This document shows positions 1-8,447 of a stretch of 64,000 nt of DNA, one piece after another (positions within the stretch are counted from its first letter, which is position 1; each line of letters starts with the position of its first letter). The position numbers and the translations under genes were made by a program. Source of the DNA: Streptosporangium saharense (lineage in GTDB: Bacteria; Actinomycetota; Actinomycetes; Streptosporangiales; Streptosporangiaceae). The stretch lies in contig NZ_JACHJP010000001.1 in NCBI RefSeq assembly GCF_014203715.1, positions 784,432 through 848,431 on the forward strand, in the 5' to 3' direction. The notes beneath the pieces were generated by a model. The model saw only the letters and a program-made list of their open reading frames with translations, had not been told where the DNA came from and ran no database searches.

Positions 1-856
1 TGAGCAGCATCAGCGCGATGGTGTCGTTGCCGGAGAAGTGCGTGCACCGTTCCACCTCGAACAGGCGCAGCGCCTCGGCGGGCTCGAAGCGGGCCATGGT
101 CACCAGCGTGGTGGCGTGCTGGATCGACGCGAGCACCGAGAGCGTGCTCCCCGCGACGTGGAAGAACGGCCGGGCGCTGTGGTAACGATCTCCCGGACGC
201 AGGCCGAGCCGTACCCCGGCGAAGAAGGCGTCGGCGCACATGCTGCGATGGGTCAGCAGCACGCCCTTCGGCCGCGAGGTGGTGCCGGACGTGTACTGGA
301 CCAGCAGGACGTCGTCCGGATCGGCGGCGGGCGGTACGGTGCCCACATCGCTCCCCGCGTCGACGAAGTCCGGCCACGCGGTCGCCCACCCGGGGACGTT
401 GTCGCCGAGCACAACAACCGACGTGAGGTCGGGCAGGTTCTGGCAGGTCGGGGTCCCGTCGTGACCGATGCCGAGCTCGCCCAGCATGGTGATGAAGTCA
501 ACGCGCAGGACCCGGTCCGCCACGAACAGGGTGGAGATGCGGGCGTGACGCAGCGTGTACTCGACCTCGCCTGCGGTGAACCGGGTGTTCACCGGGACGG
601 TGACGGCCCCGACGCTTCCGAGGGCGACGAACAGGGCGACCCAGCGCGGCTCGTTGCCGAGGCAGACGCCGACCCGGTCACCGTGCCCGATGCCGGCGGC
701 GGTGAGGGCCGCGCGGATGCGGGCGACCTCCCCGGCCAGCTCGGCGTAGGTGATCCGGTCATCGGGGGTGACCACCGCCTCGACGTCGGGAGCGAGCAGC
801 GCGGCGCGGTCCAGCGCCTCGTGTGGGGTGAGGGGACACGCCGTTCTGAGGTCCAT
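1..856 (-). CDS. AMP-dependent acyl-CoA synthetase/ligase (C-terminus outside window)
   Basis: Translating the minus strand from the ATG at 856 gives an adenylate-forming enzyme that runs off the window start, so only the first 285 or so residues are present. The P-loop-like AMP-binding motif YTSGTTSRPKG is visible, followed by GVLLTHRSM and a later HFSGN stretch, as in fatty-acid or aromatic acyl-CoA ligases. The family activates a carboxylic acid with ATP and loads it on CoA; the substrate cannot be read from this part. The start overlaps the stop of a 28-codon upstream ORF (TGATG), so translation is probably coupled. A MarR gene and its operator lie just upstream on the same strand, which suggests ligand-controlled catabolism. 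Confidence 0.88.
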   Translation of the reverse strand, partial: MDLRTACPLTPHEALDRAALLAPDVEAVVTPDDRITYAELAGEVARIRAALTAAGIGHGDRVGVCLGNEPRWVALFVALGSVGAVTVPVNTRFTAGEVEYTLRHARISTLFVADRVLRVDFITMLGELGIGHDGTPTCQNLPDLTSVVVLGDNVPGWATAWPDFVDAGSDVGTVPPAADPDDVLLVQYTSGTTSRPKGVLLTHRSMCADAFFAGVRLGLRPGDRYHSARPFFHVAGSTLSVLASIQHATTLVTMARFEPAEALRLFEVERCTHFSGNDTIALMLL

Positions 857-942
857 CAAGCTTTCTCCGTCCCGGATCCGGTGCGCCGGACCTGTGGTCC
901 GCCCGGGGCGACGTACGCGCAGACAGTGATCGCGTCGGTCAT
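856..942 (-). CDS. 28-aa ORF overlapping the ligase start
   Basis: A short ORF begins at the ATG at 942 behind a strong GGAGGTGG ribosome binding site and ends in a TGA that overlaps the ligase ATG. Its N-terminus, MTDAITVCAYVAPGG, faintly resembles the N-terminus of thiolases, then diverges. It may be a translated leader that couples into the ligase, or the stump of a deleted gene. No function is claimed. Confidence 0.45.
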   Translation of the reverse strand: MTDAITVCAYVAPGGPQVRRTGSGTEKA

Positions 943-981
943 CGAGCCACCTCCTCGTGCTGGCTCTAGGAGTACGCAAAT

Positions 982-1000
982 CTGTTGATGTTGTCAACAG
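982..1000 (-). promoter_or_regulatory. MarR-type operator over the ligase promoter
   Basis: CTGTTGA and TCAACAG form a perfect 7-bp inverted repeat with a 5-bp spacer. On the minus strand it contains TTGACA (997-992), a consensus -35 box, with a possible -10 17 bp further on. A bound repressor would therefore block the ligase promoter. A close match, TGTTG-N6-CAACA, lies upstream of the MarR gene itself. Confidence 0.6.
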
Positions 1001-1001
1001 T

Positions 1002-1487
1002 CTAGGGACTGTTTGTGTGGTCACGTTCCTGGCGCTCGATGTCCAGTGCGAGGTCGGCGAGCTTGTCGAGCGCGCCCACCAGCACCTTTCGCTCCTCCGG
1101 GGACAGGACGGCGAGGAACGTCGCGTCGCGCTCGTTCGCCGCGTGGATGAGGCCGCGGTAGACCTCGACACCCGTCTCGGTCAGCGCCAGCTGGGACGTC
1201 CGCCCCGACCCCGCGGTCCTGTTGACCAGGCCCCGCTCCGTTAGCTTGGTCACGATGCGGCTCATCTGCGCTTTGTCGAGCCCCGCGCGCCGGGCCAGCC
1301 GGTTCAGGGTGAGCGTCGGATCGGACGCGATCAGGGCGATCGCCCGCCACTCGCCAAGGGTGACGTCGAACTCGCGGCGGTAGCGCAGGGCCGCGCTACG
1401 GGAGAGGGCCGCCGATGTGCGTGACAGGCGATAAGACAGCAACTCGGCGATGGGGACGAGATTCCTGACGTTCGCGCGCTCGGGCAT
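1002..1487 (-). CDS. MarR-family transcriptional regulator
   Basis: A winged-helix regulator of about 161 aa. The segment LNRLARRAGLDKAQMSRIVT is the recognition helix region, followed by a wing containing GSGRTSQLALTETG, as in MarR/EmrR proteins that release DNA on binding small phenolic or acyl ligands. The ATG at 1487 was preferred over an in-frame ATG at 1532, because the longer form would place the putative operator (1516-1531) inside the gene. A TACGAT box sits 6 nt before this ATG, suggesting a leaderless mRNA. It lies upstream of the acyl-CoA ligase and divergent from the haloalkane dehalogenase; it likely controls the ligase and itself. Confidence 0.85.
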   Translation of the reverse strand: MPERANVRNLVPIAELLSYRLSRTSAALSRSAALRYRREFDVTLGEWRAIALIASDPTLTLNRLARRAGLDKAQMSRIVTKLTERGLVNRTAGSGRTSQLALTETGVEVYRGLIHAANERDATFLAVLSPEERKVLVGALDKLADLALDIERQERDHTNSP

Positions 1488-1515
1488 GCAGCGATCGTAG
1501 TAGCCAGGAAGGCTG

Positions 1516-1531
1516 TGTTGCATCATCAACA
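1516..1531. promoter_or_regulatory. second MarR-type operator
   Basis: TGTTG-CATCAT-CAACA inverted repeat in the gap between the MarR gene and the divergent dehalogenase. Read on the minus strand it is nearly the same as the site at 982-1000 (TGTTGATG core, CAACA end), which supports autoregulation. Confidence 0.5.
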
Positions 1532-1677
1532 ACCAGCGAGCTCATGACGATCATCACGCCCGCGGCCCGGGCTGACAGCGGTCGCACACTATGGCGCACC
1601 GGGGGGCTTGTGGCAAGACCCGGGGCGTACTGCAAAATCTCCGACCGAAGCAAGGATTCGCGGAAATGAGGAGAGTC

Positions 1678-2559
1678 GTGATCTCGGCTGAGGAACGGTA
1701 TCGGAAGCGTCGTATCGAGGTTGACGGGCTTGAAATGGCATACGTGGAGGAGGGAGAAGGCGATCCGATCGTCTTTCTTCACGGCAACCCGACCTCGTCG
1801 TACGTATGGCGGAACGTCATCCCGTATCTGGCGGACAAAGGGCGCTGCATCGCCCCGGACCTGATCGGGATGGGCGAGTCCGCGAAACTTCCGGCCAGCG
1901 GACCGGGCTCGTACCGCTTCGTCGAGCATCGCCGCTATCTCGACGCGTTCCTTCAGGCCCTCGGCGTCCGTGAACGGGTGGTCATGGTGCTGCAGGACTG
2001 GGGTTCCGCCCTGGGTTTCGACTGGGCGTACCGCCATCCCTCCGCTCTCCGGGGTATCGCCTACATGGAGGCGTTCGTGGCCCCTATCTCGTCGTGGAGC
2101 GACTGGCCGGAACCTGCGATCGCGCTCTTCCAGACCATCCGTTCCACCGCGGGTGAGGAGATGGTCCTCGACCGGAACTTCTTCGTCGACGAGGTCCTGC
2201 CCGCGGAGGTGCTGCGAGGGCTGTCGGAGGCGGAGATGGCCGTCTACCGCCGTCCCTACACGGAACCGGGCGAGTCACGCCGACCGACGCTGACCTGGCC
2301 GCGAGAGGTTCCCGTCGCGGGTGAACCCCACGACGTTCACGACGTCGTCACGCGTTACGCGGAATGGCTCGCCAAGTCCTCGGTCCCCAAGCTGTTCATC
2401 GAGGCGGTCCCAGGAACGATGTTCGAAACGCACCGGGCCATCGCCCGTTCGTGGCCGAACCAGACACACATCACGATCATGGGTGGCCACATGCTCCAGG
2501 AAGACGCTCCCGACCAGATCGGATCGGCCATCACCTCCTGGCTGCGAGACCTTTCCTGA
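1678..2559 (+). CDS. haloalkane dehalogenase, subfamily HLD-II (DhaA/LinB-like)
   Basis: An alpha/beta-hydrolase of 293 aa, the usual size for haloalkane dehalogenases, which hydrolyse haloalkanes to alcohol and halide. With GTG 1678 as residue 1, the halide-binding Asn is N37 (HGNPTS), the nucleophile D107 and halide-binding W108 lie in VLQDWGS, the acid is E131 in GIAYMEAF, and the base is H271 in GGHMLQED. Placing the acid after strand 6 marks subfamily II. GTG 1678 has a GAGGAG site at good distance; an ATG at 1666 is possible, and a longer reading from 1591 lacks support. It is divergent from the MarR gene, so possible co-regulation is an inference. Confidence 0.88.
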   Translation: MISAEERYRKRRIEVDGLEMAYVEEGEGDPIVFLHGNPTSSYVWRNVIPYLADKGRCIAPDLIGMGESAKLPASGPGSYRFVEHRRYLDAFLQALGVRERVVMVLQDWGSALGFDWAYRHPSALRGIAYMEAFVAPISSWSDWPEPAIALFQTIRSTAGEEMVLDRNFFVDEVLPAEVLRGLSEAEMAVYRRPYTEPGESRRPTLTWPREVPVAGEPHDVHDVVTRYAEWLAKSSVPKLFIEAVPGTMFETHRAIARSWPNQTHITIMGGHMLQEDAPDQIGSAITSWLRDLS

Positions 2560-2603
2560 AAGGGCCGGCGGATTCGGGCGACCCGCTTCCCGAAATTTCT
2601 CCG

Positions 2604-4175
2604 CTACTGCGGTGGGGTCTCCTCCGCGTCTCGCAACGCCTGCCCAGAGGCGTTCTTGAGTCGGGTGACCCAGGTTTCGAGCCTCTGTCTGAGCGTGGGG
2701 CTGGCGCTGTCGTAGGAGTTGTCGAGCTGGTAGGGATCGGCGGACAGGTTGTACAGCTCGTGTTCGCCGGTTCTGTAGGCGACGTAGTTCAACGCCGCGT
2801 TCACGCCGAGCGTGTTGGGTTTGGCCCGCAGGCCGACGTAGACGGGGGCGCCTCCGGAGGCGAGCGCTTGCGCGTCGCCGGGATCCTGGGGTTCCAGCAG
2901 GTTGTTCAGGGCGTTGGTGTTCAGGGTGCTGGGGCCGGCATGCTCGTTGAGGAACGCCAGGCGCCACCGTGACGGTGTGGTGCCGCGCAGGAACGGCACG
3001 AGGGAGCGGCCGTCGACGAAGGCGGGCGTGGTCGCTCCGGCCAGTTCGGCGAAAGTCGGTGCGAGGTCGACATTGAGGGTGAAGGCGTTGACGACCGCCC
3101 CGGCGGGGACGCCAGGTCCGCGGATGACCAGCGGGACGTTGAGATCTTCCTCGAAGGCGGTGTTCTTGCCGGAGTTCAGGCGGTGCTCGCCCTGGTGGAA
3201 GCCGTTGTCCGACGTGAAGACGATGTAGGTGTTGTCGAGTACGCCTTGCGTCCGAAGGGTGTCAATCGTGTCCTGGACGAGGTCGGTGACCGCGCGCAGG
3301 GATTCTCTGCGCTTTTCGTAGAAGGTGTCGATGTTGTTGATCTGGGCGGCGGTGAGCTTGGGCTTGTTGCGGATCCAGGCTGGCTTGTCGCTGACGTCGT
3401 CCTCGTTGAAGGACGGAGTACGTGGAGCCTTGGCATTGGGGTAGATGCCGTCGTAGCGCGGCGGCGGCGTCGCCGGTCCGTGGGGGATGTAGGGAGCGAC
3501 ATAGGTGAAGAACGGCTTGTCCGGGTGGTTGGTGGTGGTGTTCTTGATGAACGTGGTCAGCCTGCGAGAGATCACGTCAACGCCGTAGTCCGACGGTGCG
3601 CCGCCGAAGTGGACGGTCGTTCCATTGTCGTTGACGTCGTAGTTGTACTCCGAATACGGGCTTCCGCCATTGGGGCTGAACCAGCGCGTCCACCCGGGAG
3701 GAATGTAGGTGCTGCTGGGCGCTCCGTTGGGATACCCGTTGAGATATTTACCGAAGAACCCGGTGCGGTATCCGGCGCTTTGCAGCCAGGTGGCGACGGT
3801 CGAGTTCTCCAGTCCTTTGCTGCGGAAGGACTGGAACCCGCCGCCGGAGGCGGCATCGTTGGTATAGATCCCTGTGTTGTGCGCGAACTGCCCGCGCAGC
3901 GTGGACACTCGCGACGGGCAGCACAGCGACAGTTCGACGAACTGCTTGTTGAATGTCGTTCCCTGACTGGTCAGGAGCGTTTGGAGCCCGGCGTCCTTGC
4001 CGAAGACGTCCTCGTTGAGGTCATCGGTAAGAATGAAGACGATGTTGGGCTGGGTCGTCGCTGCCGAGGCCGGCGAACTGTCGAGTTTCACACCCGCGTA
4101 GGCGACGCTCGCGGATGCGACAAGCAGGATCCCCAAGAGTTTCGATCGGTGACGATTTGGCTTGTGGGCGTTCAT
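2604..4175 (-). CDS. secreted sulfatase (formylglycine-dependent)
   Basis: 523 aa with an N-terminal signal peptide ending near ASAAT (about residue 40). The sulfatase core begins with PNIVFILTDD, which holds the metal-binding aspartates. The C-x-P-S-R signature is at C85-R89, so C85 would be converted to formylglycine. A later VFTSDNG motif supplies further metal ligands. The layout resembles N-acetylglucosamine-6-sulfatases and related aryl or glycan sulfatases, which release sulfate from sulfated sugars outside the cell. The substrate is unknown. It converges with the dehalogenase gene. No formylglycine-generating enzyme is in the window, so maturation would depend on a gene elsewhere. Confidence 0.9.
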   Translation of the reverse strand: MNAHKPNRHRSKLLGILLVASASVAYAGVKLDSSPASAATTQPNIVFILTDDLNEDVFGKDAGLQTLLTSQGTTFNKQFVELSLCCPSRVSTLRGQFAHNTGIYTNDAASGGGFQSFRSKGLENSTVATWLQSAGYRTGFFGKYLNGYPNGAPSSTYIPPGWTRWFSPNGGSPYSEYNYDVNDNGTTVHFGGAPSDYGVDVISRRLTTFIKNTTTNHPDKPFFTYVAPYIPHGPATPPPRYDGIYPNAKAPRTPSFNEDDVSDKPAWIRNKPKLTAAQINNIDTFYEKRRESLRAVTDLVQDTIDTLRTQGVLDNTYIVFTSDNGFHQGEHRLNSGKNTAFEEDLNVPLVIRGPGVPAGAVVNAFTLNVDLAPTFAELAGATTPAFVDGRSLVPFLRGTTPSRWRLAFLNEHAGPSTLNTNALNNLLEPQDPGDAQALASGGAPVYVGLRAKPNTLGVNAALNYVAYRTGEHELYNLSADPYQLDNSYDSASPTLRQRLETWVTRLKNASGQALRDAEETPPQ

Positions 4176-5128
4176 ACTGCACCCTTTCTCGGGATGCCTG
4201 GTCCATCACCTGATGCGGATGAATTTTGAACAGGGTGAAGCCCATCTGGGCGTACCAGCAGTCGCGGGCACAGAAATTCGCACCCGAATGGGAGGCTGGA
4301 GAATCAGCGGTGACGAACCGGGCGACACAAGGCGCTGTTCACGCGCGCCAAGTCGATGTGACGCCGCACAGTGGCGTGAAAACTGTGTCCACTCCAGGCG
4401 GTCGGTGCCATAACCACATCGAATCCGAATTAATCCTACCGGTCAAGTGGGTAATTTCTGGTGCTCGCCGCATCATGCGATGTTCGCCCTGTTCACAACC
4501 TCGCACGGACCCTCGTCGGCATGCTTCTTTCGTCAGATCTCCGCTGCCCGGGGTCTTGCGGCCGGGATGGTCGGTGCCGTCGAGGGACGGTGAACGGATG
4601 CTGTCGAACGGCTTCGTCGCCGAGACCGCCCTGGCCTCTCAAGATCAATACTGGGACGGCGTAGGGCCGACCTTCATGGTTTGCGGGCGGCACATCATTG
4701 GGCGAGGTCATGGCCCACCTGCTCCTGAGGGCCAATTACGCGGAGAGACCGGGATTTGGCGGCTGGCTTCGGCAACGATCCCCACCGCTACATCTGGCGG
4801 CCAGTCTCCTCATCCGGCCCGACCCAGACTCCGCTGGCCGTACGGCGGCTGCGTGGAGTGGCTGGACGCCTCCGTTCGCTTCCCCGTCGCCTGATCGAGA
4901 GCGCGTGTCAACGACGCTCGAAAACTGGGTCACGCATCTGCTCGGCGCCCTGAACCTGGCCGTCGAGAAGATCTGCCACCAGAATGTTTTCCTGTTTCGG
5001 ACTTCGATCTGCGGCCCTGTGGCCAGCCCGTAAAACGCGTACTCGAATCGTATACCGCCCCCTATAGATATCCGCCAAAGCTGTGTCTACTATCAAAAAG
5101 CAAACGTCGAAAACGAAAGGGATAACTA
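4176..5128. other. 953-bp stretch without a recognisable gene
   Basis: Several open frames cross this interval on both strands (for example 4226-4894 plus and 4698-5033 plus), but none has recognisable domains, a good ribosome binding site or a family-like protein pattern. It must hold the promoters of the sulfatase (minus) and the small secreted protein (plus). It may be decayed mobile DNA; this is not shown. Confidence 0.5.
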
Positions 5129-5446
5129 ATGATCCGTGTCAAGAAGTTCGGCGTTTCTGCGGCCATGGTGGCCGCGATCACCGCCGTGACAACTCTGACG
5201 TCACCGGCTGCCCACGCCCAGGCGCCGATCTGCAGCAGTGGCGCACAGATTGGCGTCAGCGGCGGCACCGGCTGGGCGACGTGCGGCGGTACCGGAGTGA
5301 CTCAGACACGGGTCGTGCTCTTCTGCCAGGACGGCAGCGGTAGCTATACCACAATTTACGGCCCTTGGGTCGCTAATTCTGTTACCTCAAATGCCAAATG
5401 CAGCAGCAGCTCATGGCCGATATCGGTCGGACATCAAAGAATCTGA
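5129..5446 (+). CDS. small secreted protein of unknown function
   Basis: 105 aa with a clear signal peptide: MIRVKKFG, a hydrophobic stretch, then an AHA-Q cleavage site near residue 30. The mature part of about 75 aa has three cysteines and is rich in G, S and T, with a TGWATCGGTG motif. An AAAGGG site precedes the ATG. No family was recognised. It is probably exported by the Sec pathway. The gene stands alone between two stretches without genes. Confidence 0.6.
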   Translation: MIRVKKFGVSAAMVAAITAVTTLTSPAAHAQAPICSSGAQIGVSGGTGWATCGGTGVTQTRVVLFCQDGSGSYTTIYGPWVANSVTSNAKCSSSSWPISVGHQRI

Positions 5447-5633
5447 GCCGGTCAAGAGCTCGTTCGACTGCGGCAGGACATACAGGACAGCTCAAAGAAA
5501 GCAAGGCTAAAAGACTCTTCGCCATCACCCGCCCGTGATGCAGCGGACCACTTCATCACAGACGGGTGATGAAACTCCTGCCCGACGTCGAGTCGGCGGC
5601 TACCACGGGGAGCACATGGTGTTGCTACCGGCG

Positions 5634-5730
5634 CTCGCGGCGGGCCTTGGACGGATCGCCGACCTGTTCGGCGTGCCGTACTCCACGGCATAGGGGCACC
5701 GAGACAAGACCGCATTCGACCTGCCCTGAA
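5634..5730 (+). pseudogene. possible resolvase helix-turn-helix relic
   Basis: Read in frame, this stretch gives GRIADLFGVPYSTA, a stop codon, then GHRDKT. This closely follows the C-terminal helix-turn-helix of serine resolvases (canonical IA..FGV.RSTVYGHL.K) apart from the stop. No other part of a resolvase was seen nearby. The rest of the 5447-5830 gap shows no gene. Chance similarity cannot be excluded over so short a stretch. Confidence 0.3.
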
Positions 5731-5830
5731 CAGCCACAACAGCACATCGGAATCTCGGCCCGCTGACGCCGTTGGCCGTTCGGTTGTTGTCAATGGCCTG
5801 GAAATCAGTTCACCCGGCGGCCGGGGCCGG

Positions 5831-6565
5831 CTACCGGGCCGGGCGGGCGATCAGCGCCTCTATGCCGTCCAGCAGGAGGTCGAGGCCGAACCGGAAGTCG
5901 GCGTCCTCCGTCCAGCCAGTGGATTCCCTGAGCAGGCCGGAGCGCATCATGGCCGACAGCGCCGGGTACGTCGCGGGGTCCAGAACCTCGGCGAGTATCT
6001 CGCCGTACTCGGCGGCTCCCTTGGCCCTGGCCGCGGGCTCCTCGCCACCGGCGCCGAGCGCGTGCGTGAGTGTGGCGTCGGTGAGGGCGTAGCCGGTCAG
6101 CACCGTGGCGGCGTTGAACTTCTGGCCGTCGTCCAGCCCGGTACCGGACAGCGCGTCCAGGGCCCGGTCAAGCCAGAGCAGTCGCCGCGGGCCCATGGGC
6201 GGGGTGCTCTGGCGCAGGTCCAGCAGCCAGGGCCGGGACAGCAGGAGGTCGCGGTTGAGCCGGGTCCACGTGGCGAGGTAGGCACGCCAGGACAGGTCCC
6301 CGCGTTCGGGCGGTGGGGGCACGGCGCTGTCCGCCATGACGGTCAGCAGTTCGTCCTTGCTGCCGACGTACCGGTAGAGCGCCATCGGAGCGACGCCCAC
6401 CCGGGCGGCGACGTTGCCCATGGAGACGGCGGCCAGTCCCTCGGCGTCGGCGATCTTGATGGCGGCCGTCGTGATCGTGGCCAGGTCCAGGCGCGGCCTC
6501 GGACCTCTGCGCGTGGTGGGTTCGCGGTCCCACATCCGCGCCACGACGGGTGGCAGCTCGGCCAT
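5831..6565 (-). CDS. TetR-family regulator with TetR_C-type domain
   Basis: 244 aa from the ATG at 6565, which has a GAGAGGAT site; a longer frame to 7156 is only the shadow of the divergent gene. The N-terminal DNA-binding domain (about residues 25-75) contains AAIKIADAEGLAAVSMGNVA and VGVAPMALYRYVGSKDEL, the classic TetR helix-turn-helix. The C-terminal part resembles the tetracycline-repressor-type ligand domain. A long palindrome lies between this gene and the divergent acetyltransferase, so repression of both genes is expected. Confidence 0.85.
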   Translation of the reverse strand: MAELPPVVARMWDREPTTRRGPRPRLDLATITTAAIKIADAEGLAAVSMGNVAARVGVAPMALYRYVGSKDELLTVMADSAVPPPPERGDLSWRAYLATWTRLNRDLLLSRPWLLDLRQSTPPMGPRRLLWLDRALDALSGTGLDDGQKFNAATVLTGYALTDATLTHALGAGGEEPAARAKGAAEYGEILAEVLDPATYPALSAMMRSGLLRESTGWTEDADFRFGLDLLLDGIEALIARPAR

Positions 6566-6594
6566 CGAACATCCTCTCGTGCGGTCGGAATCTG

Positions 6595-6632
6595 TGTACG
6601 TCATATAGTCTAATAATCGTATATGTCGTACA
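6595..6632. promoter_or_regulatory. long palindromic operator between tetR and GNAT
   Basis: Arms TGTACGTCATATA (6595-6607) and TATATGTCGTACA (6620-6632) are inverted repeats matching at 12 of 13 positions around a 12-bp spacer. The A+T-rich core is the only such stretch nearby and probably contains both divergent promoters. It is the obvious site for the adjacent TetR protein. Confidence 0.65.
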
Positions 6633-6661
6633 GAGTAGGACATACATAGTGAGGGAGCGTC

Positions 6662-7372
6662 ATGGAGATCCGTACGTTTGCGCCAAGTGACCGCGCCGAG
6701 CTGCGCGAGCTGTTCGAACGCGTGGGCGAGGGCTCTCCCACCGCGTCGCTGTGGGGGCACGTGGACTCGGAGGCGGCCGTCTACCTGGACCCCTACATGG
6801 AGCTGGAGCCGGACTCGCTCTTCGTCGCGGTCGCCGGGGGCGCCCTGGTGGGCTACCTGACGGGATGCCTCGACAGTACGAGCTTCCCCGGGGAGGGCGA
6901 GCGCATGGAGAAGGCGATCCGGACCTACCGGCTGGCCTTCCGGCCCAGGCCCGCGGCCTTCTTCGCGCGCAGCCTGGCCGACCTGGCGTGGGCCACGGTC
7001 CGCAGGGAGCCCGGCGTCGGCGAGTTCGCCGACGCCAGGTGGCCCGCCCACCTGCACATCAACGTGGCACCCGAGGCGCGAGGAACCGGCGCCGCCGACA
7101 GGCTGATGAGCCGATGGCTTGACCGGCTCAGAAAGGCCGGATCCCCCGGCTGCCACCTACAGACCCTGGTCGAGAACACCCGAGCGGTGCGATTCTTCGA
7201 ACGCATAGGCTTCACCGATTACGGCCCGGCCCCACTGGTGCCCGGCCTCCGGCACAACGGCCGACGGGTCCACCAGCGGACAATGATCTGGAGCGCCGAC
7301 CACGCCGCCGAGCAGGCCGAGTCCGGAGCGCGGACGTCCGCAAGCGGAACTCCTCGCCGACCCCTGGAGTAA
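6662..7372 (+). CDS. GNAT-family N-acetyltransferase
   Basis: 236 aa. The acetyl-CoA-binding segment is VAPEARGTGAADRLMSRW (about residues 138-155), followed by the typical GNAT end NTRAVRFFERIGFTDYG. An N-terminal GNAT strand (MEIRTFAPSDRAELRELF) is also present. Such enzymes acetylate amines of small molecules or proteins; the substrate is unknown. A GGGAG site precedes the ATG. Being divergent from a TetR gene across a shared palindrome suggests an inducible detoxification role, which is an inference. Confidence 0.8.
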   Translation: MEIRTFAPSDRAELRELFERVGEGSPTASLWGHVDSEAAVYLDPYMELEPDSLFVAVAGGALVGYLTGCLDSTSFPGEGERMEKAIRTYRLAFRPRPAAFFARSLADLAWATVRREPGVGEFADARWPAHLHINVAPEARGTGAADRLMSRWLDRLRKAGSPGCHLQTLVENTRAVRFFERIGFTDYGPAPLVPGLRHNGRRVHQRTMIWSADHAAEQAESGARTSASGTPRRPLE

Positions 7373-7394
7373 CCCCGACCTTGGGACGGTGCCG

Positions 7395-7950
7395 AGTACG
7401 GCCGCGACTGGATGAACGAGCGCCCTGACCTGTGGCCCAAGACGGCCCAGCTCTACGAGGAGCCTGGTGCCGACGTTCGGCAACTACGCCGTCAACGAGA
7501 TCAGGACCGCCCACGTGTGCAAGACGCTTCTGGGCGGGGGAGCCGGGCCGGTGACGCGGCCAAGGCGTACCGGTTGCTCAAGGCGATCATGAACACGGCG
7601 GTGGAGAACAAGATGATCAAGCCCAATCCGTACCAGATCAAGAGCGGCGGCAAAGAGGAGTCCCCGAACGGCCCACGCTGACGGTGAAGCAGGTCCTCGC
7701 CTTGGCCGACGCGATCAACCCCGATTCCGGGCGCTGGTGCTCCTGGCGACTTTCGGCAGTCTGAGATGGGGTGAGTTGGCGGCGCTGCGACGCAAGTACA
7801 TCAACCTGGATGCGGGGATGGTACGGGTCGTGGCCTCAACCACCGAGCTCAAGGATGGCTATTGGACCGCCCAAGCCCGCCGCTGGAACACGCACGGTGG
7901 CTCTGCCCGAGGCGGTGGTCTTCGAGCTTCGCACCCACTTGGGGCCTCTT
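7395..7950 (+). pseudogene. tyrosine integrase relic A (N-terminal and first catalytic-Arg part)
   Basis: Pieces of a tyrosine recombinase are spread over different frames. The SAM-like core-binding domain gives RPDLWPKTAQLYEE, PTFGNYAVNEIRTAHV and AKAYRLLKAIMNTAVENK. The start of the catalytic domain gives LVLLATFGSLRWGELAALRR, which holds the first catalytic Arg. At least four frame changes separate them. The last part, VVASTTELKDG onward (7826-7945), matches relic B at 9592-9712. Homology stops near 7950, where the sequence switches to a segment also found at about 10240-10300. It cannot make a working enzyme. Confidence 0.8.
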
Positions 7951-7989
7951 TCCGCGAGTCCCCGTGGATGACCGAGGTTTCCCGCCTGT

Positions 7990-8009
7990 TCTGGCACGGA
8001 TCTGGCACG
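7990..8009. repeat. paired TCTGGCACG repeat (orphan copy)
   Basis: Two copies of TCTGGCACG separated by GA. The same 20-bp unit occurs at 10277-10296 and 17162-17181, on the flanks of tRNA-derived att sites. This copy has no tRNA fragment beside it and probably marks a deletion junction. Confidence 0.55.
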
Positions 8010-8057
8010 CGATCGCTCGCCTGTGCTTACGTGTTCAGCGTGACTTTTGATTCGGAT

Positions 8058-8363
8058 ATGGGCAGGCGTCTCGAACCCGTTTCGGTGAAGATGGATCCGG
8101 CGGTTAGGAAGGCGAAGTACATCACGCCGGCCCTTGTCCTGGGCGTGGTCCCCCTCCTGCTCGCCAACTGGTTCATCGCTGCCACGATCCTAGGGCGCGA
8201 CTGTGCCGTGCTATACGAGGGCGGCAACATAACAGAATGTGGTGGAGGGCTTTCGGAGGAAGAGATGTCCGCCGCATCAGGACTGATCGCACTGGTGATG
8301 CTCGCCATCCAGATAGGGCTGACCGTCCTGCTGAGACGGCGCATCCGCTCCGGCCCGCGGTGA
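8058..8363 (+). CDS. small two-TM membrane protein
   Basis: 101 aa. TM1 is ITPALVLGVVPLLLANWFIA and TM2 is ASGLIALVMLAIQIGLTVLL, ending in a positively charged tail (RRRIRSGPR). A loop of about 30 residues with two cysteines lies between them. No family was recognised. The start is uncertain: GTG 8040, ATG 8058 and ATG 8091 are all in frame and none has a strong ribosome binding site. It lies among integrase remains. Confidence 0.5.
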   Translation: MGRRLEPVSVKMDPAVRKAKYITPALVLGVVPLLLANWFIAATILGRDCAVLYEGGNITECGGGLSEEEMSAASGLIALVMLAIQIGLTVLLRRRIRSGPR

Positions 8364-8447
8364 GGTTACGTGGCTGGACGACTCGGCCCCCGTCGGCGCC
8401 GGAATCAACTGATCTGGCACGAGAGCGAGAACAAGCTCAGAAAAAGA

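Noticed and set aside
4226-4894. 222-codon plus-strand frame
   Set aside because: No ribosome binding site, no recognisable domain, and an irregular residue pattern; left as an unassigned stretch.
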